Under the pieces are notes generated by a model, which searched no databases, had not been told where the DNA came from, and saw nothing but the letters and a program-made list of their open reading frames with translations. Of a DNA stretch of 64,000 nucleotides, positions 26,941 through 35,633 are shown in pieces; positions within the stretch are counted from its first letter, which is position 1; every line of letters begins with the position of its first letter. The stretch comes from Salinarimonas sp046292825 (lineage in GTDB: Bacteria > Pseudomonadota > Alphaproteobacteria > Rhizobiales > Beijerinckiaceae), in the NCBI RefSeq assembly GCF_046292825.1, contig NZ_JBKBQG010000024.1, positions 1-64,000 of the forward strand, written 5' to 3'. The position numbers and the translations under genes were made by a program.

Positions 26941-27387
26941 ATGCTCGACGACGTCTACAACAAGCGGATCCTCGCGCTCGCCGCCGACATCCCGCGGCTC
27001 GGGCGCCTCGCGTCCCCGCAGGGCAGCGCCACCGCGCGCTCGAAGCTGTGCGGGTCGACCGTCACCGTCGATCTCGCCGTCGAGGACGGGCGCGTCGTCG
27101 ATTTCGCGCACGAGGTGAAGGCCTGCGCGCTCGGCCAGGCGGCCTCCTCGATCATGGCGCGCAACGTCGTCGGGCGCACCCCGGCCGAGCTGCGGGCGGC
27201 GCGCGAGGCGATGCACCGGATGCTGAAGGAGAACGGGCCGCCGCCCGAGGGCGCCTTCGCCGAATGCGCGGTGCTCGAGCCGGTGCGCGCCTTCAAGGCC
27301 CGTCACGCCTCGACGCTCCTCACCTTCGACGCCGTCTGCACCGCGCTCGACCGGATCGAGGGCAGCGAGGGCGCCCGCGTGGCGTGA
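26941..27387 (+). CDS. NifU/IscU-like iron-sulfur scaffold protein
   Basis: A 148-aa protein of the IscU/SufU fold. Three conserved cysteines are visible: KLCGSTVTVDL near residue 37, ACALGQAASSIM near 62 and AECAVLEPV near 102; the usual Asp after the first Cys-Gly is replaced by Ser. It probably assembles or transfers Fe-S clusters, but the divergent sequence and isolated position (no isc or suf genes nearby) mean that the partner system is unknown. The ATG at 26941 is preceded by AGGAGA; a longer reading upstream would run into the folE promoter region. It is convergent with the MDR reductase gene 28 bp downstream. Confidence 0.85.
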   Translation: MLDDVYNKRILALAADIPRLGRLASPQGSATARSKLCGSTVTVDLAVEDGRVVDFAHEVKACALGQAASSIMARNVVGRTPAELRAAREAMHRMLKENGPPPEGAFAECAVLEPVRAFKARHASTLLTFDAVCTALDRIEGSEGARVA

Positions 27388-27415
27388 GCCGGCCGATCGT
27401 CCTCGGGTCGCGCCC

Positions 27416-28453
27416 TCAGGCCGGGGGCGCGATGCGCACGAGCTGCTTGCCGAAATTCGAGCCGTCGAGAAGGCGCAGGAACGCGTCCGGCATCCGCTCG
27501 ATGCCGTCGAGAACGTCCTCGCGGAAACGCAGACGCCCCTCCCGGCCCCAGGCGGCGAGCCGCGCGAGCGCCTCCTCGCGGCGATGGTACCAGTCGAACA
27601 CGAGGAAGCCGTGGACGCTCGCGCGGCTGACGATCAGCGAGCCGAGAAGCCGCTCGCCCATCTCCGGCTCGCCGAACCGCGCGGCCTGCGCGATCCGCCC
27701 GCAGATCACGACGCGCGCGCCGATCGCGAGGCTCTTCATCGCCGCGTCCTGGATCGGGCCGCCGGTATTGTCGAAGAAGACGTCGACCCCGTTCGGGCAG
27801 GCCTCCCGCACCGCGGCGAGGAGATCGCCCGACGCCTTGTAGTCGATCGTCGCGTCGCAGCCGATCTCCCGGCACCAGGCGAGCTTGCGCTGCGAGCCCG
27901 CGACCGCGACGGCGCGCGCGCCGGCGATCTTCGCGAGCTGCCCGACGATCTGACCCACGGCCCCCGAGGCGGCCGAGACGAGCACCGTGTCCCCGGCCCG
28001 CACGCGGGCCGTCTCCAGGAGCCCGAAATAGGCGGTCATCCCCGGCATGCCGAGCCAGGAGAGCGCGCTTTCGATCGGCGCGAGGCCGGGGTCGATCCGG
28101 TGCGTGCCGCCGGGGCCGGTGCGGTCCGGCGAGAGCACCGCGTATTCCTGCCAGCCGAAGGCCATGCTCTCGGCGATGTCGCCGGGCCGCCAATCGGGAT
28201 GCTCGGAGGCGACCACCTCGCCCACCCCGCCGCCGTGCATCGTCTCGCCGATCCGCACGGAGGCGGCGTAGTTCGCCCCCTCCGCCATGCGCCCGCGCAT
28301 ATAGGGGTCGACGGAGAGATAGCGCGCCCGTACCAGGATCTGCCGCGGGCCGGGGCGCGGCACCGGCACCTCCTCAAGCCGCCAGGCGGAGGCGTCGGGG
28401 ATGCCCTTCGGATAGGCGGCGAGGACCCATCGGCGGTTCGCGATCGTGCTCAT
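27416..28453 (-). CDS. NADP-dependent medium-chain oxidoreductase (CurA/PTGR type)
   Basis: A 345-aa zinc-free medium-chain dehydrogenase/reductase of the leukotriene B4 dehydrogenase/CurA group, which reduces activated double bonds of enones with NADPH. Diagnostic stretches are YLSVDPYMRGRM near residue 47, the dinucleotide-binding SAASGAVGQIVGQLAK near 155, and DVFFDNTGG near 225. The start is set by GAGGAGG just upstream; a reading 49 codons longer has no such site. It stands alone between the scaffold gene and repeat C2. The physiological substrate cannot be read from sequence. Confidence 0.9.
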   Translation of the reverse strand: MSTIANRRWVLAAYPKGIPDASAWRLEEVPVPRPGPRQILVRARYLSVDPYMRGRMAEGANYAASVRIGETMHGGGVGEVVASEHPDWRPGDIAESMAFGWQEYAVLSPDRTGPGGTHRIDPGLAPIESALSWLGMPGMTAYFGLLETARVRAGDTVLVSAASGAVGQIVGQLAKIAGARAVAVAGSQRKLAWCREIGCDATIDYKASGDLLAAVREACPNGVDVFFDNTGGPIQDAAMKSLAIGARVVICGRIAQAARFGEPEMGERLLGSLIVSRASVHGFLVFDWYHRREEALARLAAWGREGRLRFREDVLDGIERMPDAFLRLLDGSNFGKQLVRIAPPA

Positions 28454-28601
28454 GGCGCGTGTCCTCCTCGGCGCGTCGTCTCGTGCCACCCTAGCCCCCG
28501 CCCCGCCCCGAGGCGAGCCGCGAGGCGCGGCCGTTCTCTTTCCCGTTCGGGAAAGCGATCCCGTAAACCCGTTTCGCTCCGCGCCGGCGACGAGCGCCAT
28601 C

Positions 28602-28742
28602 TTGTCCTTCCCCCTTGGGGGAAGGTGGCTCCGGGCGAAGCCCGGAGACGGATGGGGGTCGTCGAGGTGGCACCCTCACATCAAATCCTGCACGACCCCC
28701 ACCCCCAGCCCCTCCCCCAAGGGGGAGGGGAGACCGTCGAGC
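28602..28742. repeat. Family C inverted repeat, copy C2
   Basis: The left part reads TCCTTCCCCCTTGGGGGAAGG and a stem CTCCGGGCGAAGCCCGGAG; the right part is the complement, ending CCTCCCCCAAGGGGGAGGGG. The two halves can pair over about 45 bases. It fills much of the 463-bp gap between divergent genes (MDR reductase and ACT protein), which otherwise shows no gene; 28743–28916 must hold the ACT gene promoter. Closely related to C3. Confidence 0.8.
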
Positions 28743-28916
28743 TTGTCGAAAACCGTGAGATCTCCAGGGAGCCCGGTCGGAAGAGATGTTTGAATCTCGT
28801 AGTCCCGAGGTGGCGCTTTTCGCGAGGGTGGGGAGAGCGGGATCGCTCGCTCCTTGACATCGCCCCCGCCCGCGGCTCGATTGGATTGCAACGACGAACG
28901 ATGACGGGAGGTGCGC

Positions 28917-29438
28917 ATGGCGGGTGCAGTGGAGATCGTGGCGAGCATCGTCGCGGCGGATCGTCCGGGGCTCGTGAAGCGGCTCGCGGAGGCGATCGCG
29001 GGCGAGGAGGGAAACTGGGTCGATTCGTCGATGGCGCGGCTCGGCGGCTCGTTTGCCGGGATCGTGCGCGTCTCGGTGCCCGAGGCCCGCGCGGCCGGGC
29101 TCGAGGCGGCCCTGTCGGCGCTGGCGACGGACGGCATCACCGTGCTCACCCGCCGCTCGGAGGGGGCCGCGCCCGTCGGCGCCCGCGCCGCGCTCGACCT
29201 GACCTGCGCCGACCGTCCCGGCATCGTGCGCACCATCTCCGAGCGCCTCGCCGCGCGCGGGGTGAGCATCGACGAGCTCGAGACGGAGGTCTTCACCGGC
29301 TCGATGTCGGGCGAGGCGCTGTTCAAGGCGAGCGCGCGCATCGTGATCCCGCCCGAGACCGACGCCGCCGAGATCGCCCGCGAGCTCGAGACGATCGGCA
29401 TGGACATGATGGCGGAGATACGCCTGCGGACGGATTGA
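28917..29438 (+). CDS. ACT-domain protein, GcvR-like
   Basis: A 173-aa protein built of two ACT domains (about residues 5–80 and 88–168), each opening with the ligand-binding pattern ADRPGLV / ADRPGIVRTI. This layout is that of GcvR, the glycine cleavage repressor accessory protein, and its relatives, which bind amino acids and act through protein contacts. No gcv genes are nearby, so the regulated target is unknown. The ATG at 28917 has GGGAGG in front; a GTG two codons earlier overlaps this site and is unlikely. Its stop codon abuts that of glpK with no gap. Confidence 0.82.
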   Translation: MAGAVEIVASIVAADRPGLVKRLAEAIAGEEGNWVDSSMARLGGSFAGIVRVSVPEARAAGLEAALSALATDGITVLTRRSEGAAPVGARAALDLTCADRPGIVRTISERLAARGVSIDELETEVFTGSMSGEALFKASARIVIPPETDAAEIARELETIGMDMMAEIRLRTD

Positions 29439-30926
29439 TCAGGCGAGCAGCTTGCGCACCGCCTGCCGCCAGCCCGCGATCTTGCGGGTGCGCTCCTCCG
29501 GCCCCATCGCCGGATCGAAGCGCCGCTCGAGCCGCCAATGGTCGGCGAAATGCGCGGGCTCGGGATAGAAGCCCTCGGCGAGGCCGGCGAGATAGGCGGC
29601 GCCGAGCGCCGTCGTCTCCTTCACCTGCGGCCGGTCGACGGGCGCGGCGAGGAGATCGGCGAGGCGCTGCATCGTCCAGTCGGAGGCGACCATGCCGCCG
29701 TCGACGCGCAGGACCGTGTCGCCGCCGGCGCGGGTGCCCCAATCGGCGCGCATCGCGTCGAGGAGATCCGCGGTCTGGTAGCAGACGCTCTCGAGCGCCG
29801 CGCGGGCGAGCTCGCGCGGGCCGGTATTGCGGGTGAGCCCGAACAGGGCCCCGCGGGCGTCGGGCTCCCAATGCGGGGCGCCGAGCCCGACGAAGGCCGG
29901 CACCAGATAGACGTCCTGCGTCGGGTCCGCGCCCTCGGCGAGCTCGCCGGAGCGCGAGGCCGCGTCGATGATGCCGAGCCCGTCGCGCAGCCATTGCACC
30001 GCCGCGCCCGCGACGAAGATCGCGCCCTCGAGCGCGTAGGTGGTCTCGCCGCCCAGCCGATAGGCGATCGTCGTCAGGAGCTTGCGCTGCGAGGGGATGG
30101 CGGTCTGGCCGGTATTGAGGACGGCGAAGCAGCCCGTGCCGTAGGTCGATTTCACCATGCCCGGCGTGAAGCAGGCCTGGCCGACGGTCGCCGCCTGCTG
30201 GTCGCCGGCGACACCGCGGATGGGAATCGCGGCGCCGAAGAATTCGGGGCGGGTCTCGCCGAAATCGGCCGCGCAATCGCGCACGTCGGGCAGGAGCGAG
30301 CGCGGCACGCCGAACACTGCGAGGAGATCGTCGTCCCAGGCTTGGGCGTGGATGTCGTAGAGGAGCGTGCGCGCCGCGTTCGTCGCATCCGTCAGGTGAA
30401 GCCCGCCGGTGAGCCGCCAGATCAGGTAGCTGTCGACCGTGCCGAAGGCGAGCTCGCCCCGCTCCGCCCGAATGCGGGCGCCGGGCACGTGGTCGAGGAT
30501 CCAGGCGATCTTGGTCGCGGAGAAATAGGGATCGAGGAGGAGGCCCGTCTTCGCCGTCACGAAGGGCTCGCGCCCGCTCGCCTTGAGGCGCTGGCAGAGG
30601 GAGGCCGTGCGGCGGTCCTGCCAGACGATCGCGCGGTGGATCGGCTCCCCCGTGGTGCGGTCCCAGACGAGGGCCGTCTCGCGCTGGTTGGTGATGCCGA
30701 TCGCCACGACGTCGCGCGGCCCCGCGCTCGCCTGGACCAGAGCCGCGCGGCAGGTGGACAGCGTCGTGCGCCAGAGATCCTCCGGCTCGTGCTCCACCCA
30801 GCCCGAGGCGGGGTAGTGCTGGGCGAACTCCTCCTGCGCGATCGCGACGACCTGCAGATGCTTGTCGAACAGAATCGCGCGCGTCGACGTGGTGCCCTGG
30901 TCGATGGCGAGGGTGTAGCGTGTCAC
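29439..30926 (-). CDS. glpK: Glycerol kinase
   Basis: Phosphorylates glycerol to sn-glycerol 3-phosphate with ATP. The 495-aa product shows the FGGY-kinase signatures: AIDQGTTSTRAILFD at the N-terminus, GITNQRETALVWD, and in the C-terminal half STYGTGCFAVLNTG and RVDGGMVASDWTMQ. The GTG start at 30926 has GGAGG six bases upstream; the longer reading with an upstream ATG passes through repeat C3 and is rejected. No glpF, glpD or regulator is beside it. The stop abuts the stop of the convergent ACT gene. Confidence 0.95.
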   Translation of the reverse strand: MTRYTLAIDQGTTSTRAILFDKHLQVVAIAQEEFAQHYPASGWVEHEPEDLWRTTLSTCRAALVQASAGPRDVVAIGITNQRETALVWDRTTGEPIHRAIVWQDRRTASLCQRLKASGREPFVTAKTGLLLDPYFSATKIAWILDHVPGARIRAERGELAFGTVDSYLIWRLTGGLHLTDATNAARTLLYDIHAQAWDDDLLAVFGVPRSLLPDVRDCAADFGETRPEFFGAAIPIRGVAGDQQAATVGQACFTPGMVKSTYGTGCFAVLNTGQTAIPSQRKLLTTIAYRLGGETTYALEGAIFVAGAAVQWLRDGLGIIDAASRSGELAEGADPTQDVYLVPAFVGLGAPHWEPDARGALFGLTRNTGPRELARAALESVCYQTADLLDAMRADWGTRAGGDTVLRVDGGMVASDWTMQRLADLLAAPVDRPQVKETTALGAAYLAGLAEGFYPEPAHFADHWRLERRFDPAMGPEERTRKIAGWRQAVRKLLA

Positions 30927-30995
30927 ATGGGCCTCCCTTCGTTTTCTCCCGCCTCGCTCACAGGTACCGCGTCGCGGCGTCGTGGTCGCGCGCCC

Positions 30996-31141
30996 TTGTC
31001 CTTCCCCCTTGGGGGAAGGTGGCCCGGCGCCAGAGGCGACGGGTCGGATGGGGGTCGTGCAGGATGAAGCGATCGAGATCATCCTGCACGACCCCCACCC
31101 CCGGCCCCTCCCCCAAGGGGGAGGGGAGACCGTCGAGCGCT
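30996..31141. repeat. Family C inverted repeat, copy C3
   Basis: Shares the outer arms of C2 (TCCTTCCCCCTTGGGGGAAGG and CCTCCCCCAAGGGGGAGGGG) and adds a perfect inner pair, GGGGGTCGTGCAGGATGA and complement. It accounts for most of the 330-bp gap between the glpK start and the end of the allantoinase gene. The remaining 115 bp toward 31256 show no gene. Both C2 and C3 are followed by the same bases, ACCGTCGAGC. Confidence 0.82.
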
Positions 31142-31256
31142 TGATCGGCCGAGCCGGCTAGACCAAGAACCCGTGTGAGAAGAACGGCTTCGTCTCCTCC
31201 TGCCGTCGCGGGGGCGGGCGCGTCGTCGCGTGCCCGTTCTCGCCCGCAGCGGCGCG

Positions 31257-32669
31257 TCACGCGCCCATCCGCTCCTCGAGCCGCAGGCGGGCGATGGTCG
31301 CGATCTCGGCCATCGCCGTCTCGAATTCCGTCTCGGGATCGTTGCCGAGACGGGCCTTGAACGCCGATAGGATATCCCCCTTCGAGCGCCCGCGCACGGC
31401 CAGGATGAAGGGGTGCTCGAACTTCACCCGGTAAGCGTCGTTGAGCGCGAGGAATTCGTCGCGCTCCGCCTCGGTCAGGCTGGTCAGCCCGGCGGACGCC
31501 TGCTCGGCCTGGCTGTCGGGCGCCATGTCGGCGAGGCGCAGGCGCCCGGCGAGGTCGGGATGGGCGCGGATCAGAGCGAGCTTCTGCGCCCGCGTCGCGC
31601 CCTCGAGAACCCGCATCAGGGCCGCGTGCAGCCCGTCCGCCGACGCCGTCTCCGGCCCGAGCCCGGCTTTGTGCGCGGCCTCCGCGATCCAGGGCGAGGC
31701 CTCGAAGACGTCGCCGTAGAGCGCGACGAACAGCGCCCGGCCCATGCGATCGGGCGTCGTGCCCGGCGGCAGGTGGCGGCGCGCCCAATGGCGGGCGATG
31801 TCGACGCGTCGCGCGACCCACACGCCCTCGTGCGCGGCGACGTAGTCGAGGAAGCGCGCGAGCGCCGCCGCCCGCCCGGGGCGCCCGACGAGCCGGCAAT
31901 GCAGGCCCACCGACATCATCTTCGGCGTGCGCTCGCCCTCGGCGTAGAGCACGTCGAACGTGTCCTTCAGATAGGCGAAGAACTGGTCGCCCGCATTGAA
32001 GCCCTGCGGCGTCGCAAAGCGCATGTCGTTCGCGTCGAGCGTGTAGGGCACGATGAGGAAGGGCTTGCCGTCGCGCTCCACCCAATAGGGCAGCTCGTCG
32101 GCGTAACTATCCGCCGAATAGAGAAATCCGCCTTCCTCGATGGTGAGGTCCAGCGTCTGTTCCGAGGTGCGGCCCTGATACATGCCGAGCGGCCGCTCGC
32201 CCGCGACCTCCGTGTGGATACGCACCGCCTCGTTGATGTGGGCGCGCTCCTCGGCGGGGGAGAAATCCTTGTAATCGATCCATTTGAGCCCGTGGCTCGC
32301 GATCTCCCAGCCCGCCTCGTTCATGGCGGCGACGGCGTCCGGATGGCGCGCCATCGCGGTCGCGACGCCGTAGACCGTCACCGGCATCGCGCGCTCGTTG
32401 AACATCCGCCACAGCCGCCAGAAGCCGGCGCGCGAGCCGTATTCGTAAATCGATTCCATGTTCATGTGGCGCTTGCCCGGCCAGGCGGCCGCGCCCACGA
32501 TTTCGGAGAGGAAGGCCTCGGAGGCCGGGTCCCCGTGCAGGATGTTGTTCTCGCCGCCCTCTTCGTAATTGATCACGAATTGCACGGCGAGGCGCGCGCC
32601 GCCGGGCCAATCGGCGTGAGGGGGCGTGCGGCCGTAGCCGACGAGATCGCGCGGATACCGCGTGTCCAT
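31257..32669 (-). CDS. puuE: Allantoinase PuuE fused to OHCU decarboxylase
   Basis: A 470-aa bifunctional enzyme of ureide breakdown. Residues about 1–300 are PuuE, a cofactor-type polysaccharide-deacetylase-fold allantoinase (QFVINYEEGGENNILHGD, EIASHGLKWIDYKDFSPAEE). Residues about 310–470 are 2-oxo-4-hydroxy-4-carboxy-5-ureidoimidazoline decarboxylase (UraD) with the catalytic-His block RAHPDLAGRL and KFEHPFILAVRGRS. Together with the upstream uraH it converts 5-hydroxyisourate to allantoin and on to allantoate. The reactions are successive only if one notes that UraD acts before PuuE, so the fusion does not follow pathway order. Starts 13 bp after uraH. Confidence 0.94.
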   Translation of the reverse strand: MDTRYPRDLVGYGRTPPHADWPGGARLAVQFVINYEEGGENNILHGDPASEAFLSEIVGAAAWPGKRHMNMESIYEYGSRAGFWRLWRMFNERAMPVTVYGVATAMARHPDAVAAMNEAGWEIASHGLKWIDYKDFSPAEERAHINEAVRIHTEVAGERPLGMYQGRTSEQTLDLTIEEGGFLYSADSYADELPYWVERDGKPFLIVPYTLDANDMRFATPQGFNAGDQFFAYLKDTFDVLYAEGERTPKMMSVGLHCRLVGRPGRAAALARFLDYVAAHEGVWVARRVDIARHWARRHLPPGTTPDRMGRALFVALYGDVFEASPWIAEAAHKAGLGPETASADGLHAALMRVLEGATRAQKLALIRAHPDLAGRLRLADMAPDSQAEQASAGLTSLTEAERDEFLALNDAYRVKFEHPFILAVRGRSKGDILSAFKARLGNDPETEFETAMAEIATIARLRLEERMGA

Positions 32670-32682
32670 GGGAAGGCGCCTC

Positions 32683-33039
32683 TCAGCTGCCGCGATAGGT
32701 GGAATAGGACCAGGGGCTCACGAGGAGCGGGACGTGATAATGCCCGTCGGGCTCGGAGATCGCGAATCGAATCGGTACCGAATCGAGAAAGGCCGGCTCG
32801 GCGAGCGCCGCACCCTGCGCGCGAAAGTAATCCGCGACCGCGAATTCGAGCTCGTAGCGCCCCGTGCGGAAATCCGCGCCCGCCATCAGGGGCGCGTCGG
32901 TGCGCCCGTCGGCATTCGTGCGCGTCGCGACGACGAGGGTGCGCGTCCCGTCCGGCTCGAGCCGATGCAGCGCGAGCGCGAGGCCGGCGGCCGGGCGGCC
33001 GTTGGCTGTGTCGAGAACGTGGGTGGACAGACGCGGCAT
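32683..33039 (-). CDS. uraH: 5-Hydroxyisourate hydrolase (transthyretin-like)
   Basis: Hydrolyses 5-hydroxyisourate, the product of urate oxidation, to OHCU. The 118-aa protein has the three family marks: LSTHVLDTANGRPA at the N-terminus (catalytic His), the central Arg region, and the C-terminal YRGS tetrapeptide that distinguishes the enzyme from vertebrate transthyretin. It is the first gene of a two-gene ureide operon with puuE–uraD. No urate oxidase or xanthine dehydrogenase gene lies in the window; adenine deaminase at 56.9 kb feeds the same pathway. Confidence 0.95.
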   Translation of the reverse strand: MPRLSTHVLDTANGRPAAGLALALHRLEPDGTRTLVVATRTNADGRTDAPLMAGADFRTGRYELEFAVADYFRAQGAALAEPAFLDSVPIRFAISEPDGHYHVPLLVSPWSYSTYRGS

Positions 33040-33131
33040 CGAAGGCCCCCCTTGCGACGAGGAGCCTTCATGTCCGACGCCGAAGGCGCCGCCGTCAAGC
33101 CGCGCGCGCCCTCACACCGCCCGCGGTGCGC

Positions 33132-33827
33132 TCAAACGGCTCGCGGCGCGCGCCGCGCGAGCCCGTCGAACAGGTCGAGCATGCGCTCGCGCCAGGCGAA
33201 GACCGCGTCGCCCTCCTCGAGGATGTCGAAGGTCGAGACCGCGCGGGTCCACATGAAGGCGCCGAACACGGCGTAATCGGCGTAAGCCGGCACCTCGCCG
33301 GCGAGGAAGGGCTGGTCGCGCAGCGTGTGCCGCAACGGCAGCAGCGCCTTCCGGGCGGCCTCGACCCGGCCGGCGCGCGCCGCCGCGAGGGCCTCGAGAC
33401 TCGTGCCGAAGCGCGCCTCGCGGCTCTCGCGGAAATAGGCCTTGTCGCCCTCGTCGAGCATCGCGTGGATGTCGGCGACGTAGAGCGGGGCGAGCGCCGG
33501 GTTGAGCACCGTGTCGGCATAGGCCACCACGAGCCGCGCCTCGCCGAGGCCGCCCGCGCGCGGGAACAGAGCCGGCCGGTCCGGATAGGCCTCCTCGAGA
33601 TGGCGGGCGATCGCGAGGCTGTCGGCGAGCCACACGTCGCCCTCGACGAGGACCGGGACCTTGCTTTGGCCCGACGGCGCGAGCGCGTCGCGTTCCATGA
33701 AGCGCCAGGGCCTCGTCTCGACCTCGAGCCCCTTGTGGGCGAGCGCGAGGCGCACGCGCCAGCAATAGGGGCTGAAGCGCACCGCCGGATCGGCACCGGC
33801 GAGATCGTAGAGAACGCGCGCGGCCAT
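33132..33827 (-). CDS. Glutathione S-transferase family protein
   Basis: A 231-aa protein with an N-terminal thioredoxin-like glutathione-binding domain (residues about 4–80: RFSPYCWRVRLALAHKGLEV, then SKVPVLVEGD and ADSLAIARHLEEAYP) and an all-helical C-terminal domain. The SPYCWR motif places a Cys in the position of the active-site residue, as in beta- or omega-like transferases, though the class is uncertain. The gene starts only 3 bp after the upstream transferase gene and both lie just upstream of uraH, so they may share one transcript with the ureide genes. Confidence 0.88.
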   Translation of the reverse strand: MAARVLYDLAGADPAVRFSPYCWRVRLALAHKGLEVETRPWRFMERDALAPSGQSKVPVLVEGDVWLADSLAIARHLEEAYPDRPALFPRAGGLGEARLVVAYADTVLNPALAPLYVADIHAMLDEGDKAYFRESREARFGTSLEALAAARAGRVEAARKALLPLRHTLRDQPFLAGEVPAYADYAVFGAFMWTRAVSTFDILEEGDAVFAWRERMLDLFDGLARRAPRAV

Positions 33828-33830
33828 GGC

Positions 33831-34532
33831 TCAGCCCTTCAGGCTCGCGGCCGTCTGGCCGAAGAGGACCTTCTTCTCCTCCTCCGACATCGGGCGCGAG
33901 GGGCGCACCGCCTCGCCCTTCTCGTAGGCGCGGATCGTCGCCGGGCGCGCCGCGATCGCCTCGAACCACCGCTTCAGGTGCGGGAAGTCGTCGAGGTTCT
34001 GGCCCTGCTTCTCCCACGGCACGATCCACGGATAGGCGGCCATGTCGGCGATCGTGTAGGCGTCGCCCGCGACGAAGGCGCGGTCGGCGAGGCGCTTGTT
34101 CAGGACGCCGTAGAGGCGGTTCGTCTCGTCGACGTAGCGCTTCATCGCGTAGGGGATCTTCTCGGGCGCGTATTGGACGAAATGGTGGTTCTGGCCCGCC
34201 ATCGGCCCGAGCCCGCCCATCTGCCAGAACAGCCATTGCAGCGTCTCGACCCGGCCGCGGATGTCGGCGGGGACGAAGCGGCCCGTCTTGTCGGCGAGAT
34301 AGAGGAGGATCGCGCCCGATTCGAACACCGAGATCGGCGCCCCGCCGTCCGTCGGCGCATGGTCGACGATCGCGGGCATGCGGTTGTTGGGGGCGATCTT
34401 CAGGAAATCGGGGGCGAATTGCGCGCCCTTGCCGATGTCGATCGGCCGGATCTCGTAGGGGGTCCCCGTCTCCTCGAGAAACATCGTCACCTTGTGGCCG
34501 TTCGGGGTGGGCCAATAGAACAGCTCGATCAT
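33831..34532 (-). CDS. Glutathione S-transferase, Nu-class (YfcG/YghU-like)
   Basis: A 233-aa glutathione transferase-fold protein that matches the Nu class, whose members act mainly as disulfide-bond reductases with two bound glutathiones. Evidence is the N-terminus ELFYWPTPNGHKVTMFLEE (Thr/Asn in place of a catalytic Tyr or Ser), NNRMPAIVDHAP, VFESGAILLYLADKTGRFVP and the C-domain block GGLGPMAGQNHHFVQYAPE. It is the first gene of the run gst–gst–uraH–puuE on the minus strand. Role in redox or detoxification is inferred from family only. Confidence 0.9.
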   Translation of the reverse strand: MIELFYWPTPNGHKVTMFLEETGTPYEIRPIDIGKGAQFAPDFLKIAPNNRMPAIVDHAPTDGGAPISVFESGAILLYLADKTGRFVPADIRGRVETLQWLFWQMGGLGPMAGQNHHFVQYAPEKIPYAMKRYVDETNRLYGVLNKRLADRAFVAGDAYTIADMAAYPWIVPWEKQGQNLDDFPHLKRWFEAIAARPATIRAYEKGEAVRPSRPMSEEEKKVLFGQTAASLKG

Positions 34533-34687
34533 GCGCGCTCCTTCCCGGCAGGCCGCGGGCTCGCGCCTGCGGCGTTCGTCGGTCTCGCCGCAAAGTGGAG
34601 CGGCGCGCGCGCTCCGGCAAGCGGGAAGCGCGGCGCTTCCCCGATGCCGATCCCGTCACGGCGGCGCGAGCGCCTCGCGGGCGCACG

Positions 34688-34720
34688 CGAAAAGAGCGCG
34701 CGCGGAGATCCGCACGCGCC
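34688..34720 (-). terminator. Terminator of the fasciclin gene
   Basis: On the minus strand the sequence GGGCGCGTGCGGA–TCT–CCGCGCGCGCTC forms a GC-rich stem of about 11 pairs followed by TTTT. It starts 28 bp after the fasciclin stop codon, the usual place for a Rho-independent terminator. Confidence 0.65.
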
Positions 34721-34747
34721 CTTCTTTCGCGCCTGTCGCGGGAGCGA

Positions 34748-35284
34748 TCAGCCGGCGGTCGGCAGCAGAACGCCGTCGATCACGTGCACGACGCCGTTCG
34801 TCGCGTCGATGTCGGTCGCGGTCACCGTGACGGTGTTGCCGGCCTGGTCGCGCAGCATCACGGCGTCGCCCTCGATCATCGCCGATAGCGTCGCGCCCTG
34901 GACGGTCTCGATCTCGAGCGTGCCGCCGGCGGCCTCGATCTGCTCGACGAGCGCCGCGGCGGTCACCTCGCCGGAAACGACGTGGTAGGTCAGCACCGCC
35001 TGGAGCTGGTCCTGGTTCTCCGGCTGGAGCAGCGTGTCGACGGTGCCGTCCGGCAGCGCGGCGAAGGCGTCGTTCGTGGGGGCGAAGACGGTGAAGGGGC
35101 CCTCGCCGGCGAGCGTGTCGACGAGACCGCCGGCGACGACGGCCTGGGTCAGGGTCGAGAGCGACTCGGTGCCCTGGGCGAGCTCGACGATGTTGCCGTC
35201 CGCGGCCTGGGCCGAGAGCGGGGCGACGATGGCGGCGGAGGCGAGGAAGGCGGCGGCGACGCCGCGAACGAAGAGCTTGTGCAT
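34748..35284 (-). CDS. Secreted fasciclin (FAS1) domain protein
   Basis: A 178-aa exported protein: a signal peptide (MHKLFVRGVAAAFLASAAIV, cleavage after SAQA near residue 27) followed by a single FAS1 domain (about 35–175) with the conserved blocks GPFTVFAPTNDAFAALP and VLTYHVVSGEV and the C-terminal VVHVIDGVLLP. Such domains mediate adhesion or cell-envelope contacts in bacteria. The start is fixed by the signal peptide; a longer upstream reading is rejected. It is transcribed alone, divergent from sspB, and ends at a terminator. Confidence 0.93.
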   Translation of the reverse strand: MHKLFVRGVAAAFLASAAIVAPLSAQAADGNIVELAQGTESLSTLTQAVVAGGLVDTLAGEGPFTVFAPTNDAFAALPDGTVDTLLQPENQDQLQAVLTYHVVSGEVTAAALVEQIEAAGGTLEIETVQGATLSAMIEGDAVMLRDQAGNTVTVTATDIDATNGVVHVIDGVLLPTAG

Positions 35285-35633
35285 CTTGGGTTTCTCCCGT
35301 TTGTCGAGGCCGCGGGGGGCTGCGGCTCGGCCAGGATCTGAGGCGGGCTTCGTAGAAGTCCGCTGAGGCAGGCGGTCGCGCGGTCGCGTGCCGCGTCGGC
35401 CTCGCGTTCTCGTGATTTCGCGTGAGCGGCGCGTGATCGCCGCGTCGCGCGGGTCGGGCGTGTGGAATCCGTTGTTGAATCGGCCCGACGAGAGCCTATA
35501 TTCGCGCTGTCGCGCCAGCGCGGCCGGATCGGCCGATGTCCGGCCGGAACCCGACGTCACCACAACCCATGCCCGGTCGATCCTGCGAGTCCGCTCGCGG
35601 CTCGATCCGGCGACGAGGCCGCCGAGCATTGCG
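35285..35633. other. Divergent promoter region of fasciclin and sspB
   Basis: A 349-bp region with no gene. It should contain both divergent promoters. A good candidate for sspB lies at 35475–35502; none was recognised for the fasciclin gene. No repeat of families A–C is present here. Confidence 0.6.
35475..35502 (+). promoter_or_regulatory. Candidate sspB promoter
   Basis: TTGAAT (35475–35480) and TATATT (35497–35502) separated by 16 bp, in a locally AT-richer stretch about 130 bp before the sspB start codon. Confidence 0.45.
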
